A stretch of DNA of 64,000 nucleotides from Nymphaea colorata (taxonomy: Eukaryota > Streptophyta > Magnoliopsida > Nymphaeales > Nymphaeaceae). How positions within the stretch are numbered: the stretch's first letter is position 1; each line of letters starts with the position of its first letter. Positions 37,701-51,617 of the stretch are shown one piece after another. The notes under the pieces are model-generated. The model was not told where the DNA came from, did not search any database, and saw only the letters and a program-made list of their open reading frames with translations. The position numbers and the translations under genes were made by a program. The stretch covers positions 24,627,876-24,691,875 of the forward strand of contig NC_045142.1 of the NCBI RefSeq assembly GCF_008831285.2, written 5' to 3'.

Positions 37701-40700
37701 TGTTGCTTTGCAGTCGTATACATCAGTGCACTCTAGGCAAATTCATGTACAGTCAACAAGCTACATGCAAATGAAAACTCTGAAGCACTAACCTTTTAGG
37801 ATCCCATGAATTATCTGTGCATGTCCATCTAGGAGGAATAAGGGCATCCATAGGCACCCTGCGCCACTTTGAGCAACCATCACATTGTGCCCATTGATCA
37901 TGTTCCCTGAATGTTAGATGACCTATTCATGCATTAGATAACACATACAAAGCATAGGCACTTTAATTTTGGTCATGCAGAAAAATGATCCCATCTAAAG
38001 AAAATGGTGCCTATACAAAAAAAGTGCATTTTTCCAATCTCAAGCTAAATATAAACCATGTGCCAAGAGAAACTAGTCACATGGGAACAAAATTGATTAT
38101 TTATTTGAAATGAACTGCCATTTTGATTGCCAATCATGTCCATAATTTCCTTCAATGATACAAATTTGTAGTGAATGTGGCCATACATGTACAAGCTGGA
38201 TATAGAACAGAGAGATGTTATAAAGTAAATAGGGTAACAAAGAATTTGTAGCTTTATAAGACAATGACTGACAGGAACATAGACCCATGTACTAACCCTG
38301 AAGGACTGGAAGTGAAAAGCGTCATCTTTCCAAACACTGGTGGCTCCTGAGTGACATCAAAACGAAAAATGTGAAAGAAGGGTAAGATGCCCAATGCAAC
38401 AGAAAAAGCACTAACATCAAACACACACCATAATGGTTAACAGAACAGTATCTAACAATTCATGAAACCCAAAGATTATAGCAGCTCAAGAAAATGGGGC
38501 TCATACTAGGATCCTATAAGCATTTAGCAGATATTTATACAAGGCCCTGTTTGATAGCTAGAAAAAACTTGTCTGTAGCAAAATTTTGCTAAAACCGGTG
38601 GTTTCCACTCATTTATACTATGTTCTATAAAAGAAGGCAAAACTTTTGCTGGGCATCAGCTTTGCCACTTATCACATTACTAGCTTTCTAGACTATTAAA
38701 AGATGTTCCAATAGGGCTTCATCATTAAATCAACGTGTGCTTGGACACTATACCATCTAATACTGAAAAGAATAGTTCGGGTATTCAATAAGACGTTGAT
38801 GAGTAAGAAGTACCCCAAAGACAACTGCATGGACTGCTATATAGATGCTCATATGTCCATCACTGGTAAAAACAATAACGGAAAGACAACCATACTTAAA
38901 AATAATGTGTGGTTAAGTATCAACAGAGAAAGGGTAACCAAGCAGTTCCATAAACTAAAGTATGGAAGCCCATACCTCATATTCTTCAAATTCATGGTCC
39001 TCAATCATGACAATGCTTGGTTTGACACTTGGAGGAGGACGAAGCAAATCCTGAGCCTCCTCCCATGTAATTTTCAATTGCATCGCATCGTGCTTGTCAA
39101 TGATCAACCTCTTACTCTTGGAACCAAGATTACGAGCTCTTTTCTTCTCTTGAACCTGAAAATGTTGCAATTGTACTTCCTCTTTTGATCTGCCTCCATT
39201 CTTCTCAGCTTTACGCCAGCCAATATCAGCATCGGATATATTCAAATGTCCACACAGGTTATTTACACATCCATCAGCATTTCCTTTGGGTGAATGAAAA
39301 GGGCCTGAGTAGCCACTCTCTATAGTAGAAGAAATGTATGCATTACCAGCAACTCTCCCATTCCCAGTTGTCGCAACTTGAGAAGATCCCTGATTCAATT
39401 ATGGTTATGGAGAACATCAACCAGGTTTAGCAATTGTGACTACAAAACTAAGTCCCTAAAGGTAAAGCAAACTAAGCTCAACATATTTTGCAATTGATTT
39501 TCATTAAAAATCTAACGAAAGGAGGAACCATTAGTAGCTCAGGATAGACAAGAAGCCACTTTCTTACAGGAATGGATGAAGAAGTTGTTGCCTTCCGAAA
39601 TCCCATGACAAGCTTCCCTTCTGGATCTATCCTGCTAAAAGTCACTGGAAACAAATAATTTAAATGAAAATTCAGGAACAACCAGCAGGCAATTCAATGT
39701 AGTACAGCTGCCTAAACAAATACTATCAGAGAACTTATCTGAAAAGCAAAAACTATCCCAAGGCTCACTATAATTACATCAAACCACTGGTAAGGTAAGC
39801 ATATGCTAGACAACCAAGTAGTCCTCTACTCCTCTATGCTTGATGGCCCTTATCAAAGAGTGTACAAACAAAAAGCAACCAAATTTTGCAGTTGCGCATT
39901 TGGAAAGCAAATTAAGAGTGACACATCTTCCTTTTAATTTTTTTAATATAAAACACACACACTACAAATGCAAGTTGCCCAAAACTAACCTGAAAAGAAG
40001 TACCTATATCCCAAGGAGTTGACAAGTTGGAACTTAAACGTATAAGAACACCAGACATCGACATCAAGCCCAGAGAGAAGGCACCATATTGATCTTCTAG
40101 TTACTCACAAACTATAATGGTGAAGGAAGATTTTCATCTTCAAAGCACAGGAAGGGATTATAACATCTTACTCTAATGAGTTTTTTAAATGCATTATGTA
40201 CATACATGTATCCTTAAATCTCGAAAAGGACAATCCGCGAGCCAGCAATAGAATAGAAGAGGGGTTAAAAAACATAAAGCTTTAATCTTTAAAATAACCT
40301 GTATCCCCAGCTTGTAGTTGCATGGACTGTATGCAAGGGGTCACACCTTCCAATACATACATTCTGCTGTTATTATTAGGCCAAAATCTGAACTGAAAAA
40401 GCCATTCCTTGCCCTTGGCATCTTGAATTGTAAGTGGAAGACCTTCTGGTTGTGAGATTGGAGGAAAATATGCCTGCATGTAACAACATACTGAGCAAAT
40501 CATTTAAAACTTCTTTGAAAAGGAAACACCAGTGTAAAAAATTAAACAGAGACATAGATGCAAATAAAAATCATTCAAAAAAGAAATGTCTTAAAAATGA
40601 CCTTAGAAGAGGAGCTAAAACTGATACAAAACTAACCCAACAAAGTAAATAATTTCCTTAGACAAAGGAGGATGATAAACATTAAACACTGACTTAAGTA

Positions 40701-42253
40701 ATATGCAATCATGGGTTACCAAGAAAACAAGCATAAAAATTGTTCCTATATTGACAATCCCATGCAGTGCAGTGTTACAAAAATTATTTTCAGGTTTTAT
40801 CAGCAAGGTTATTCTTGAATATTAATCAGAAAATCTGTTTATCTCTGACATTATCGAAATTCAAAAAATAAGAAATGAAATCATGAGCTCTTTACTAATT
40901 TTCTTACAGAAACACTATTAAGCACTCAAAATATTATCAAAATGTTAAACAAAAAGGAAAATGAGAACTTTAAATATAGTAAAAACAGTGAAACTAAAAA
41001 AAAGTATCAAAAAAATCATATTGACATTTTCAAGACATTCCAATAAATTTCAGTTTTGTATCACTTTTTTTTTGCGACACTACTGTGATATTTTGAAAAC
41101 ATACAAACAGTTGTGACAATGATCAAAAGTGTCACTTGCCATTGGAGATCATCAAAATTTGAAACATTAACCTTGCATAACATGCTTATGCAAATAACTA
41201 AAATACTACATTCTATGTCCAAATGCTCTTAATAATGTGCAATATTATAAGTTGCAGTCTTCATCAATGTTGAAACAATAGATCAGACAGGCAGATTTTT
41301 AGTTTTTTACTAATCCGATTTAGTTCTAGGAAGCCGAAAACAGAGTCACCATAAATCTTGACACTACAAAAAAAAGGAAAAACAATTTTAACAATTTTTG
41401 GCAATCAATATAAACTTTCTCCTTTCTTACTATGCTTAATACCATCGTCAAAAACGAAGTCCAAGAAATTTGAAGTGAAACTATTGAAAAACTTCCTTCC
41501 ACATTAAGGATTTCTAGAGTGACCTCCAAAAATAGGAAAGCCAAGACACCATAAAAAGAAAGCTGATAAAGTGAAAGCTTTTTGGCCAAATGGATCTTCT
41601 TTAATAAACATTTACACAGTGGCTTTTTGTATCCAAGAATCAGTTTCAGATTTAGGAACAAAATCTTAGCTCAGAGAAGGATGACAAGCAGACAAATCTT
41701 TTTCACAAAAGTTTATTCTTGTACACTTGCTCTTCAGTACTTTCTCTCGCATATTTTATCTTAAGCATAAGGAGAACAGTAGTGAAGTAGTTCCCTTAAA
41801 CTGAAAGTGGTACCACGACAAAATTTCATGTTGAATATATAAACATATATATATATATAATCAGGGTTCATCTGCTAAGAGCTAAGAATAAAGACCGGAA
41901 CCACGAGGTTTCCATTATATTACTATATATACACATACACACACACACATACATACACTAGAAAATCATGGACAAGCTGCATAAATCTTTAAAAAAAATT
42001 GTATTAAATGAATTATATCATAAGTTTATATTTATTTTAATTGTTAAAACATAAAACACATTTTAAGCATTCCGTACACCAAATATACATGATAAATAAA
42101 AGAGAGCAACATACCTTATGCAAATATGTATCTACTATATACGTGTACCGCATGAATGCTTTTATATGTAAAAAAATGTTAAAAATAAAATACACTAAAA
42201 TATGTTTTCTTACAAAGAGGCCAAATCTCGCCAAGGAATTCAAATTGGTCATA

Positions 42254-42284
<31 letters not shown>

Positions 42285-45200
42285 GTATATATAATGTACA
42301 GCCACTCCCAAATTTCCAATGTACTTCACATTTTATAGCACCAATGTTGATAGAACAATGCAAAAGGCACATCATCAAAGCAAAAACAGTACAAGAAAAA
42401 CTAGGAAGCATTTATTGGAGAAGGAGAAAACCCAATTGAAAAACAGTTGGATGAATAAGAAATATTAATTAATAAGGGCTATGAATAGTAAATTATTCAA
42501 TGAGAAGAAAAAAAACCCGTACTTACTTCAGCACATGCTTTTGGGAGTACCAAACGACCAATTCGACCAGCATCACTGGCACTCAAAACCTTCTCAAATA
42601 AGGGCACGATTTTTGAGTTTGAACTAGGTCATGGGGTTAAGAAACACATACCATAATGATAGATATGCACGCATATAAATACCACATGCATATAATTACC
42701 AAATTAAGGGATTTAAATCTAAATAAACTCCAGAACAGGCAACTGGAAAGAAAAAATATATATATTAAAGATAGTCAAAAAAGGATACTCTCCAGATATT
42801 TGTTGGAGCTCTTGATCTGTAATCCTTGGCCAGTAACGGGGCAACAACTGATTCCGCCCCCTTCCTTCACCAGGTGGGCGTGCAACTCTTATCTGTGGTG
42901 CTACATCTTTTGATGACTCAGAACCTGTGCTGGGGCTTGTGCTAGCAGGTTTCAGCAAAGGGTGACGGGATCTTTGGCCTTGTGAGAAAGGCGTTCTGAT
43001 CTGCTCTCTACCTTCTGATGAAGAACTAATCAGTTTTGTCTTATTCAGTGCATTGTCCGGCCTTACTGAACTGGCAGAATTAGAAGTCCCTAAGGTGATA
43101 TTCAAGTATGCACTAGTCAGCGACCCATAGGTCTCCCTATCTGTTACAAAGGATTCATGGGTGTCTTGATTGAGTGACTGAGACAATCCAATTGTGCACA
43201 TGTTTGGAAAACATGCACTTCCAGGTTCTGCGACAGAAGCACCTTGCTCTCTTTTGATCTTCTCAACTGACACCCCCATTCCACCAGTCTGTTCGGAAAC
43301 CTTACAATTTTTTAAGCTGCCTTGGGCATCCCTACTTGACTGCCAAACATAGCCCCCCTTCATCGAAATGCTGCCTAACTTGGCACCTAAAGCAGATGAC
43401 ATGATTCCACCAGCATCATTTTGTTGTGACATACTCATGCCATTTTTCCTTTCATCACTAGAACATCTTGAAGACAAACACTGTGCTGTGTAAGAAGGTG
43501 GTGAAGTTGCTAGTTGACCTGCACAATGGGTCTGTTTGCACCATATTCAAGTGATTCAGAATCAAATGGATGTGAAGGATAGGAAGACAGACAAGCATTA
43601 AAGATAGACAACATAATAACTAAGTTTAATCATAAGCCTTTCACTTTAACAAACATGAACATTATGACTTATCTAGAGTACCATAAACCACTTGCAAATA
43701 CTTAAACCAAGAAGTGCCAATGAGAACAACCTAAATGATCCACCTATACAATTGGGAGATAGAATCAAAGTATCATGTACAAAGCACAAGGTATAAGTCC
43801 AGCTACTTGGACTTTCCACAGAATTCAGCTCGTGGTCAGATTCTAATATCCATGCAAGAATGGGCTTATACAAGTTCACATGTTATATTGCTAATTGTAA
43901 ATAAGGAATACTCATGGAGATAAAAAATTAACAGACATTAGCAATGCAAATTTCAATTTAAGCTATGACAACACAAGCAAGACGTACAAGTCTACATCAT
44001 CTGGTACTTAAGTTCAAAAGGTTTCAAAAGCTTAGTATCAGTTTAACTTCCTTGATAGTATCCTTGATGTACTAACTAGTAAGTTGCAGACTTAGCTAAC
44101 ACCAGCCATTTCCTCAATAGCTGCTCTCAAACATAGTTCTGTGCCAATTCCTTAAAAGTATGTGTGCATGCACATGGACATGCTTCACTTTAGACGAGAA
44201 AAATGTTTACCTGGTTTCTCATTCAGCCATCAGCAAAGGCTGCTGACCTTCAATTTCACTACGTTTATGCAATTTCTTTCACTTTTCATTGCCACAGTGC
44301 TTTGTGCCATCAGCTTTTTCCATAATATGATCAATAGCTGTTGGCTGACTAATATACTTCTCGGTTACTTCCTTGAAACTTGAAAGTGCATATATACTGC
44401 ACATGTGTATGCATCAACATAGAAGATATAACAAATAGAGAGCTCTAAGCAGTAAGTGCCATTACTAGGCAACAGTTAAAGGTACACCCCAAACTTCTTT
44501 TGGAGGAACAATGTTCAGATAAGAAAGATATCAAGACATTCAAAAGGGAACATGAAGATATCAGTAACTGCCATAACACCCTTACAAGAGAATGACTTGA
44601 ATTCTTTGTGCAGTTGGTACACTCTACCCCTCCTCCATCAAGTAGTTCGAACATAGATTTTGATGCAATGCATCCACAATGAAGCCGCTGTGAAAGGCGC
44701 TGACATCAGGTCCACTGTATAAAAGTAAGATCATGAATCAAATAAATGATATCCAATTTGTACCTTGCCGCACGACTTGCAATTTCTCCAGCCACTTTCA
44801 CTTTCATGAAACATGTTACAAAAAGTAGATTTTTTGTATGCATCCCTGCAATCATTGCCATTAAGACATTAACACTGGCTCTTCGTTCTGGCCATTCAGA
44901 GATTCAATTGTGCATTCAAGTTAAGTCAATGTACAAGTTGTCACTGAATTAACGGGGCAAGAAAAAAAAAGCAAACTAATGAACAAAATAAAGCAAAAGC
45001 ATTGAATATGTGCCTGTTCAAACACTGTAGTCACTGTACACTTTCCACCAGATATGCTGCAAAAATCTAACACCAAAATATACCATCACAGTAACACAGA
45101 GAACATGAGCACATTCCAAGGTGTTAGTCCAAGGCCTTATCATACCATTTGGAGATAAAGTATCCAGCAGATGCAAATCACCCATGTTCTATAACAATAA

Positions 45201-46198
45201 ACTGTGAATTTAAGCTCTTCTATACCAATGATATCCAATATCCTCGAGGGAGCTTTCGCATTTCAAATGGCATCTCTTCAACATTAAGGAAACTAAACTA
45301 AAGTCGGGTTTAGCTAAGTAATTAACTTCTTTTCCTTGGAGAGAATCGCTTGGCATGAAAAATTGGTGACGCACAGAAAACTAATCCTTCTATTTCAAAT
45401 TGCTATAACTAAACAACTTATGAAGTTCTCCTGGTTCAGGGGTCAATACGAGCGGCATAACCTCATTCCGTCAACGAAATTCTCAAATTAAACCAGCTTG
45501 TTTCTTAACTTTAAGAAACCTACAAGTTCAAAGGTACATTTATACAGGCAGATATAACGCAAGGATAAACAGGATAATCTTCGAGTACACGCAGCACGGT
45601 CAAACGGAGTCCTAACGAAGTATAAAGAAGGAGCCGCCTACTCAACTGGGTTTCCCATGTACCTACTAAAAAAGATCAAATAAAATTTAGTACTGGATCA
45701 AGTTTATAATAATGTTCTGTACCATTACAAGAAACATGGTCGCCAGGAATCTAGAGATGTACGTCTCCAACAATCGGACCAACAAAGTGTCAAGCACCCA
45801 AACGTCCAGGAAAGCCCCACGTTTCCATCGGTAAGAATTGATAAGAGACTTCTCAAAATCAGACACAAAACCAAAAGAACGCCATAATTTCTCTCGACAA
45901 TCAAAGAAGTTCGACAAAACCATGCAGCAACTGTTCATCATCAAAAGACGCGCAGCCCAAAGAAGCGCATGCCACGAGGAATCACAAGCCCACTCGAACT
46001 CATACACAAGAACAGACGAAGGGAAAATCCCCACAAAAGACAACAAAAAAACATAAACCAGTTTTAAGTCCAGCAGATTACTCACCCACAAGCCTCACAG
46101 AGATTGGCAAAGCCACCCGCCCGGAGCGGCCATCCGTCCATCCACCGACTCGTGGACGTCGATCCGCAGCACGGATTCATGCAAACCCTCGAGCCCAT
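34716..46198 (-). CDS. VAL: VAL/HSI2-type B3 transcriptional repressor, complete, 12 exons
   Basis: Minus-strand exons: 46086-46198, 44764-44845, 44586-44687, 42789-43531, 42527-42623, 40299-40473, 39568-39644, 38976-39389, 38297-38346, 37793-37906, 36858-36946, 34716-35521. Every junction is GT-AG and phase-consistent, giving 953 residues. Domains: a Cys-rich PHD-like module at 1-99 (C6, C10, C34, C37, C47, C60, C63, C69, C71); a B3 DNA-binding domain at about 354-456 ([32 protein letters not shown]); a CW zinc finger at about 623-659 with C626, C629, C647 and C659 ([12 protein letters not shown]); a Cys-rich [11 protein letters not shown] / [10 protein letters not shown] block with a basic [15 protein letters not shown] stretch; and an EAR motif of the DLNxxP type (IDLNCDPD, about 855-862). 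Known for the family: nuclear repressors that bind RY elements, read histone marks through PHD-like and CW modules, and recruit Polycomb and histone deacetylase to silence seed-maturation genes and FLC. The VAL1 or VAL2 class is not decided. The start is the first in-frame ATG ([11 protein letters not shown]). Confidence 0.96.
37264..37399. repeat. Perfect 25-bp inverted repeat in VAL intron 10
   Basis: The arm at 37264-37288 begins agcctagttaacataacagg, and its exact reverse complement occupies 37375-37399, with 86 bp between. It lies in the intron between exons 37793-37906 and 36858-36946. It may be a small foldback element or a hairpin in the pre-mRNA. No target duplication is obvious. Confidence 0.85.
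42254..42288. repeat. (TG)n microsatellite in VAL intron 5
   Basis: TG repeats with a single C interruption, in the 2-kb intron that separates the two halves of the B3 domain. Confidence 0.93.
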
Positions 46199-47883
46199 CG
46201 CCACTCACCTCCTTATTTGCCCCCTTTCGACATCAAATTTTTTTGGGAAAACGCCGCCATTTCGTCTCAACGACGGATGGATAACGCAGTCACCGGGCTT
46301 GCGCCGCTACCCACGACTCGATTCTCTTGCAGGGACGCAGACACGACGAAACTAGAGGTACCCATCTCCGCTCTTCCCAGATGCCGCCATCCTTTTTCCT
46401 TCACTCCCTTCAGACTGCCGGACGCCCCATGAAGCCCCCGCTTCGACGTCGTTCCCTAATAAGCCGAAGTTGGTATTTTCCGGCAACAAGCCACGGAAAT
46501 CGCCGTCTTCCGCCTTACGATCCAGGCACCAATGAAGCGTGTGCATGCATGCACGCACGATCAGGTCGCTACAAGAAGCAATAGAGAGACAGAGAGAGAC
46601 CCTTTCTTTTCTCTTTCTTTTTTTTAAATACTAAAAAGAATATCAACCTGATTGTTCCTAGTCAACGAAGCGTCACTCTTCCTCTCCGTCCCTAGGATGA
46701 CTTTTATGAGCTTGGACTTTTTTAATACCCATATTACCCTTATATAGGGCCTGTCAGTACTTGGAATTTAACTAGCAAACAATTTACATTTGAGGGCATT
46801 TATGTCTTTTACTAACTTGGTTCTTTCAAATATTTTTTGTGGAATTTTCCGCGGACTGCGGCTGCGAGTTTTGTCCTCTCACCTACTTAATGACAAGCTT
46901 CTGGTTTGGTCGGCAACTTGCCCCTTAGTTTTTTCTTTGGATAATTCCAAGCCCCATAAATTTAGGGCAACTTTTTTTTTTTTTTAAGATTCTTTTTTGG
47001 TTTCTGACTAATAGGGGATTTGATTCTTAAAATATTGGAACGTGGAATTTTGAACGCGTGGACTGAATTTTTTAAACTAATAATTAGTTGGTCACACGTC
47101 TTTTAGATCATCTTACATCATCCATCTCTTGGAAGTAATAAATATCTTTTACCTGCTTCGTTTTCAAAAGTTTAGTTATTTTTTGAACAAATGAGATGAA
47201 ATTTTTTGTGAAATGTCACTAAAACCTATGCTTAGATATGTTTGAGTCAGTGAATTGAATAAAATTTTAAATTTTTAAGGAGCACTCAATGAAAAAATTA
47301 TTTACAAACACCTACCTTACACCTACCTCCTCGCGTGAGCTTGCATGCTCGCACCAGTCTCACATAAACTGCTTATTTGTATATTAATATCTTATATTTT
47401 TTTTACTTATTTACACATTGGTAGCCTCTTAAAGTTGTGATTTTAAGCATCGACATACTTAATCACGTATTTGTTTTTTCTTGGCCCATGAAGAATTTAG
47501 AAATTTTATAGCGATCTTATTAAGAAAAATTTCTGGCTCCGCAGCTAACTGAATGAACTTTACACCGCTAACTGAATGAACTTTACACTCTATCCAACCT
47601 AAACAAACAAACACGCTCTTGAAGGTATATAGATGCTTATCAAACTAACTCCTTAATTTCTAAGGAATGACAGCCTCATGCTGACCCCAATATAGTGGCA
47701 GCTTCTTAGAGTCAAATCATGACATCAAGATCTTATATCATCATCTTTGAGCATATGTACTTAAATAAGCAACATGAGGTCTTATTGGTGTGCACAAGGC
47801 CTACAATTAGAGCATTCATCTCTCTTTCTCTTTCTTTTAGTTGGGTTGTTACAATTCCATTCGTTCACGGTGCCCCAATGAGT

Positions 47884-47960
47884 TTGGCACATATGGGTAG
47901 GTCAGCAGCCGGTAGGCAGCCAGTCATTAGTTCAAACCATTGTCACATATATCGTGTATA
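47884..47960 (+). repeat. SINE-like tRNA-derived head
   Basis: tggcacatatgggtagg resembles an A box. ccggtaggcagccagtcatt followed by agttcaaacca resembles the segment leading into a B box. Related wording (ggtaggcggctaaccactgg then ttcaagttcc) occurs at about 54691, suggesting a family. Confidence 0.4.
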
Positions 47961-47973
47961 GGTACTATACGAA

Positions 47974-48835
47974 GAGGAATTTCTCGGTATAATAGGGCAA
48001 AGTTATATATCTCAAGAATATCTCGGAAAAATCTCGCTAAATTTTTTAAAAATTTGAAACATTTAATAAATCCTGAAAATTTATAAAAAATACAAAAAAA
48101 GTGAAAAAAATGCGTATAATATGAAATTTTTCTTGTTTTTTTATTTTCTCACATTTTTTTTAAAAAATGCCTTTATTTGGCGTTTTATACAGCTAACTTA
48201 TTTCTCAAAAGGTATACCCACCCTTTTCGAATAATACACATTTTATATGACAATGGCTCAAACTTTATGATTTCTAGTGTTTTGCTCTTAGCGGCACATG
48301 TTATGTGACTTCTATTTGCATTTCTATTTGCATGCTTAATTGAAGGTTTATATAAAGAATAAGGCCGGGCCGGAGCACACGCAACCAAGGGCTTGTGTTG
48401 TGCTTGAGGGCATGCTTGATTGCTTGGTTTACTTTTGACTAAAATAAAATGAAGTTTATTCTGACCATACACATAACAACCAAACATTGGTGGAAAAATC
48501 TATATTATATTTTCACTCTTTAAGCTTGAAATTGAGAGAAAGAAGTTAGTGAAAAAGTGGTTGCAAAAAAATTTAGCAATAACAAGATGGCTACTTATAT
48601 TTCAACGTGAAAAACAAGTCAGTCATATAAAACGTGAAAAAACTGTGTTTTAAAAAAAAATACCAAAAAATAAAAAACATGTATAATATGTACTTTTTCA
48701 TATTTTTCTTCATTTTTATTTTTTATAATTTTCAGGGTTTATTAAATGTTTTAAATTTCTTAAAAATTCACTGAGATTTTCTCAAAATATTCCTGAGATA
48801 TACAACTTTGTTGTATTATATTCAAGAAATTCCTC
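47974..48835. mobile_element. Long-terminal-inverted-repeat element (MULE-like), non-autonomous
   Basis: The left arm (about 47974-48130) and the reverse complement of the right arm (about 48675-48835) can be aligned from end to end. Shared words include gaggaatttct, tatatctca, gaatat, aaacatttaataaa, cctgaaaat and tataatatg. Arms of about 160 bp and an 862-bp total fit a Mutator-like derivative. The flanks actatacga (47964-47972) and actgtatta (48836-48844) match at six of nine positions, compatible with an eroded 9-bp target duplication. The interior has only an unrecognised minus-strand open frame (48185-48487). Confidence 0.65.
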
Positions 48836-49007
48836 ACTGTATTAAAATTCATACACATTTTTTGTGACAATGTTACCATTTACCAAGGTTGTAGCGCCTT
48901 TGACTTTCAGACCTTTTTTTTTTTAATTTCTAAGTGGCTATCTTGAATTGACCTTACAGGCAAAAAAATGTTGTCTTGAATAGGCTTGACTTCTTTTAAC
49001 ATTATCA

Positions 49008-49009
<2 letters not shown>

Positions 49010-49059
<50 letters not shown>
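49010..49059. repeat. (ATT)n microsatellite, about 50 bp
   Basis: A pure trinucleotide ATT/TTA run. Confidence 0.96.
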
Positions 49060-50014
49060 GAATACAAGATATAAGATCTAATGGCACTCCCAATAGCTCA
49101 AAACATATCCAACAATATTGATTTCACACATAATTAATGATCAATGAAGTGCATGCGTTTTGTCATACATATGCCATAAGTTTGTGTGTTTGATGGATGG
49201 GACAAAGGGTCCACGGGTTAAAAACTTGTCATGTATATACTCCCTAATGCTAATCAAACAGGTCAAAAGGTGAAAGTTTGCCCAAATAAATTGTCTCCCG
49301 TAACCCATTTCACTTCACAACCAACCGGATGACTTCTTTTTTTTTTCTTCACACTCAAAAGACCTGACAATTTCCACCTGATAGAAACCTTAACCTTCTC
49401 TCAAGTAATGACTGAGAAATTTTCTAATGCAAAGCCAATAAGTTTGGACCTTAGGCTTAAAACGAACCATATTACGACTTATTCAAGATAAGTTTCACCC
49501 AGAGCAAGTTGCTCAAGAAAAGTTTTCCCTGAATAACTTACCCTTAAATGTAAAAGTGATTGGTTATCTCACATCTCTATAATTCACAAACCAATAAGAA
49601 AGAAAGAGGAATCCGGTGCGTTAATGCTGGTATGATCGCATCCAACAAAAAAGAAAGCAAAAAGAAAAAAATAATAAAAACGGTTTTTGAATGTTTCAAT
49701 GCAATAGTTGGAAATTAATCATGGCACCTCTTTGCTTGACTTTGCAAGAAAGCAAGGTATAAAGAACAATTTGGCTTCTTTTGTGTGGAAGCAAAGGAAA
49801 GGGGAAGTCTTGGGATAGTTTATTGCATTTCAAAACTCTTCTTTTCAAGAGTTCTATAGAATTTCCTTACTTATTACCACATTTTTCAAAAATAATCATT
49901 GTTTTCTAATGTCTTTCAACTTCAGTTTTTCTTCCTTTTTTTGTTTAATTGTGGCAAATAGGTCAATCTATTGTTAAGCCTTTGGATTTGTCACAACTTG
50001 CCATCATGGTCGTT

Positions 50015-50215
50015 TTTGGGCGAAGCCAAGGGGGTGCCCGCATGGGCCCTGGCCCCACCTCAAAAAAAAAATAAAAAAAATTACATTTAAATTTTAAAAT
50101 TTTAAAAAATTTCACTTGTTTATATAAAAATTTTGAAAAATAAGATTTTGGCCCATCTCAAAATTTAAACACTTTAATTCGGCTACTCTTATGAAAAATT
50201 TCTGGCTCCGCCCCT
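50015..50215. mobile_element. MITE of the CAGGGGCGGAGCC family
   Basis: The right end is ggctccgcccctg, the exact reverse complement of the family terminus. The left end tttgggcgaagcc matches the terminus imperfectly. The interior is AT-rich and is the inverse of the copy at 23483-23670. About 200 bp and non-coding. A clean target duplication is not visible. Confidence 0.6.
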
Positions 50216-51067
50216 GATCGCTTTCATGTTGAGACAAATGGTAGCTCTCCATTATCTTTTATTTCCTCACACACATTGTTGTTGTGTGTGTGTGTGTGCG
50301 TGCATGCAGTGGTGGAGCTAGAAATTTCTGTCGATGATAAAACATATAAGATATCTTAACGGTAGTCCATAGCTCAGAATTTATCAAAAATTCGACATGT
50401 CAAAATCTCATGACGTAATCCATACTATAAGATGAAAACTTCCTTTGCTTCCACATGAAGGGATGATCATGAATGTGAATTATTCAATTTTCTCGTCGTC
50501 GAAAAAAAGGTAAAAAAAAAAATTGCATTGATCTTGGAAGCAAGTGCTTATCATGATGAACTTGTTATCGTGCAAAGTTGGTTAACTTTCAAATTCAACC
50601 TCTTGGCCAGGCAGTAAGATGAAATACTTACCCAGAGAAACAGGTTGAACTTGTGAACTTGTAAATCACATGTTTAACCTGCCCCGCTATTGATTCTCTC
50701 TTGAAACAAAAGTTTTCTGACCTTTTGATTTCTTTTCAGGTTCACTGATATTGAATCAATTGAACGAACTTCTAACACGCGTTCGACCTTGAATGGTTTC
50801 ATCTTGAATGATGATCTCAGTAAGGAAATATTTGATTAATGCTTATGAAGTATGTATCACTTGAAACAAAGCAAAATACAAAGAAATTTTTCTATTTTGT
50901 CAAAACAAGAAAGGAATATGTAAGGGCATGTTTGATGGCCTCGGATCTCTTATGTAGGACCCACAAACGCAAATTTGATACCTTTGTTGTGTACCCAAAG
51001 CTCGTACGTCAAATCTTCGTACCTGAGTTACCAATAATCTCAAATCACCTTAGATCTCATATCTGAC

Positions 51068-51180
51068 CAGGGGCGGAGCTAAGGGAGGGAGGTTGTAGGC
51101 GCCCTAGCCCCACCTCTAAAAATTAAATTACTAAATCTACATGTAAATTTTATAAAATTTCATTTATCTTATGTAATACT
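51068..51180. mobile_element. Truncated MITE of the CAGGGGCGGAGC family
   Basis: It starts caggggcggagctaagggag and continues through ccctagccccacctctaaaa into AT-rich sequence resembling the copy at 50015-50215. No right terminus is found, so the copy is truncated. Confidence 0.5.
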
Positions 51181-51576
51181 GAGTGTGTCCCTATGTTACG
51201 TGTCCCACCCATATGGGTGGAACGCATGATCTTCTGAATTCAAAGTGTGCACGTTCCATGTGTTCTGTGGACCTTACTTCTCGGTGAAATCGCCGCATCT
51301 TGTCCAATCAAACATCCTCTAAGGGTCAATCATGGTGACATTATGAACATCAACTTTGGAAGGGATGGTACAATGAGGGTCACACCATTATGGGCATATG
51401 AGCTGTCACATCTCGCACCTTGAGATCTGCACTCAAGGGAGTCGTACAACGCGGCACACCATAATGGGCATATGAGTTGTCACTACTCCGATCCTCATCA
51501 CTCCACCACAGTCAAAGTAAAGCGCACCTATAAGGTCACTATATACACCCAAAGGGTTTTACTGTTGGTGTGTCTG

Positions 51577-51617
<41 letters not shown>

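Noticed and set aside
17284..46198. A functional cluster or coordinated system
   Set aside because: The ATL ligase, pseudokinase and VAL genes are unrelated, far apart and mixed in orientation. Nothing indicates co-regulation beyond chance neighbourhood.
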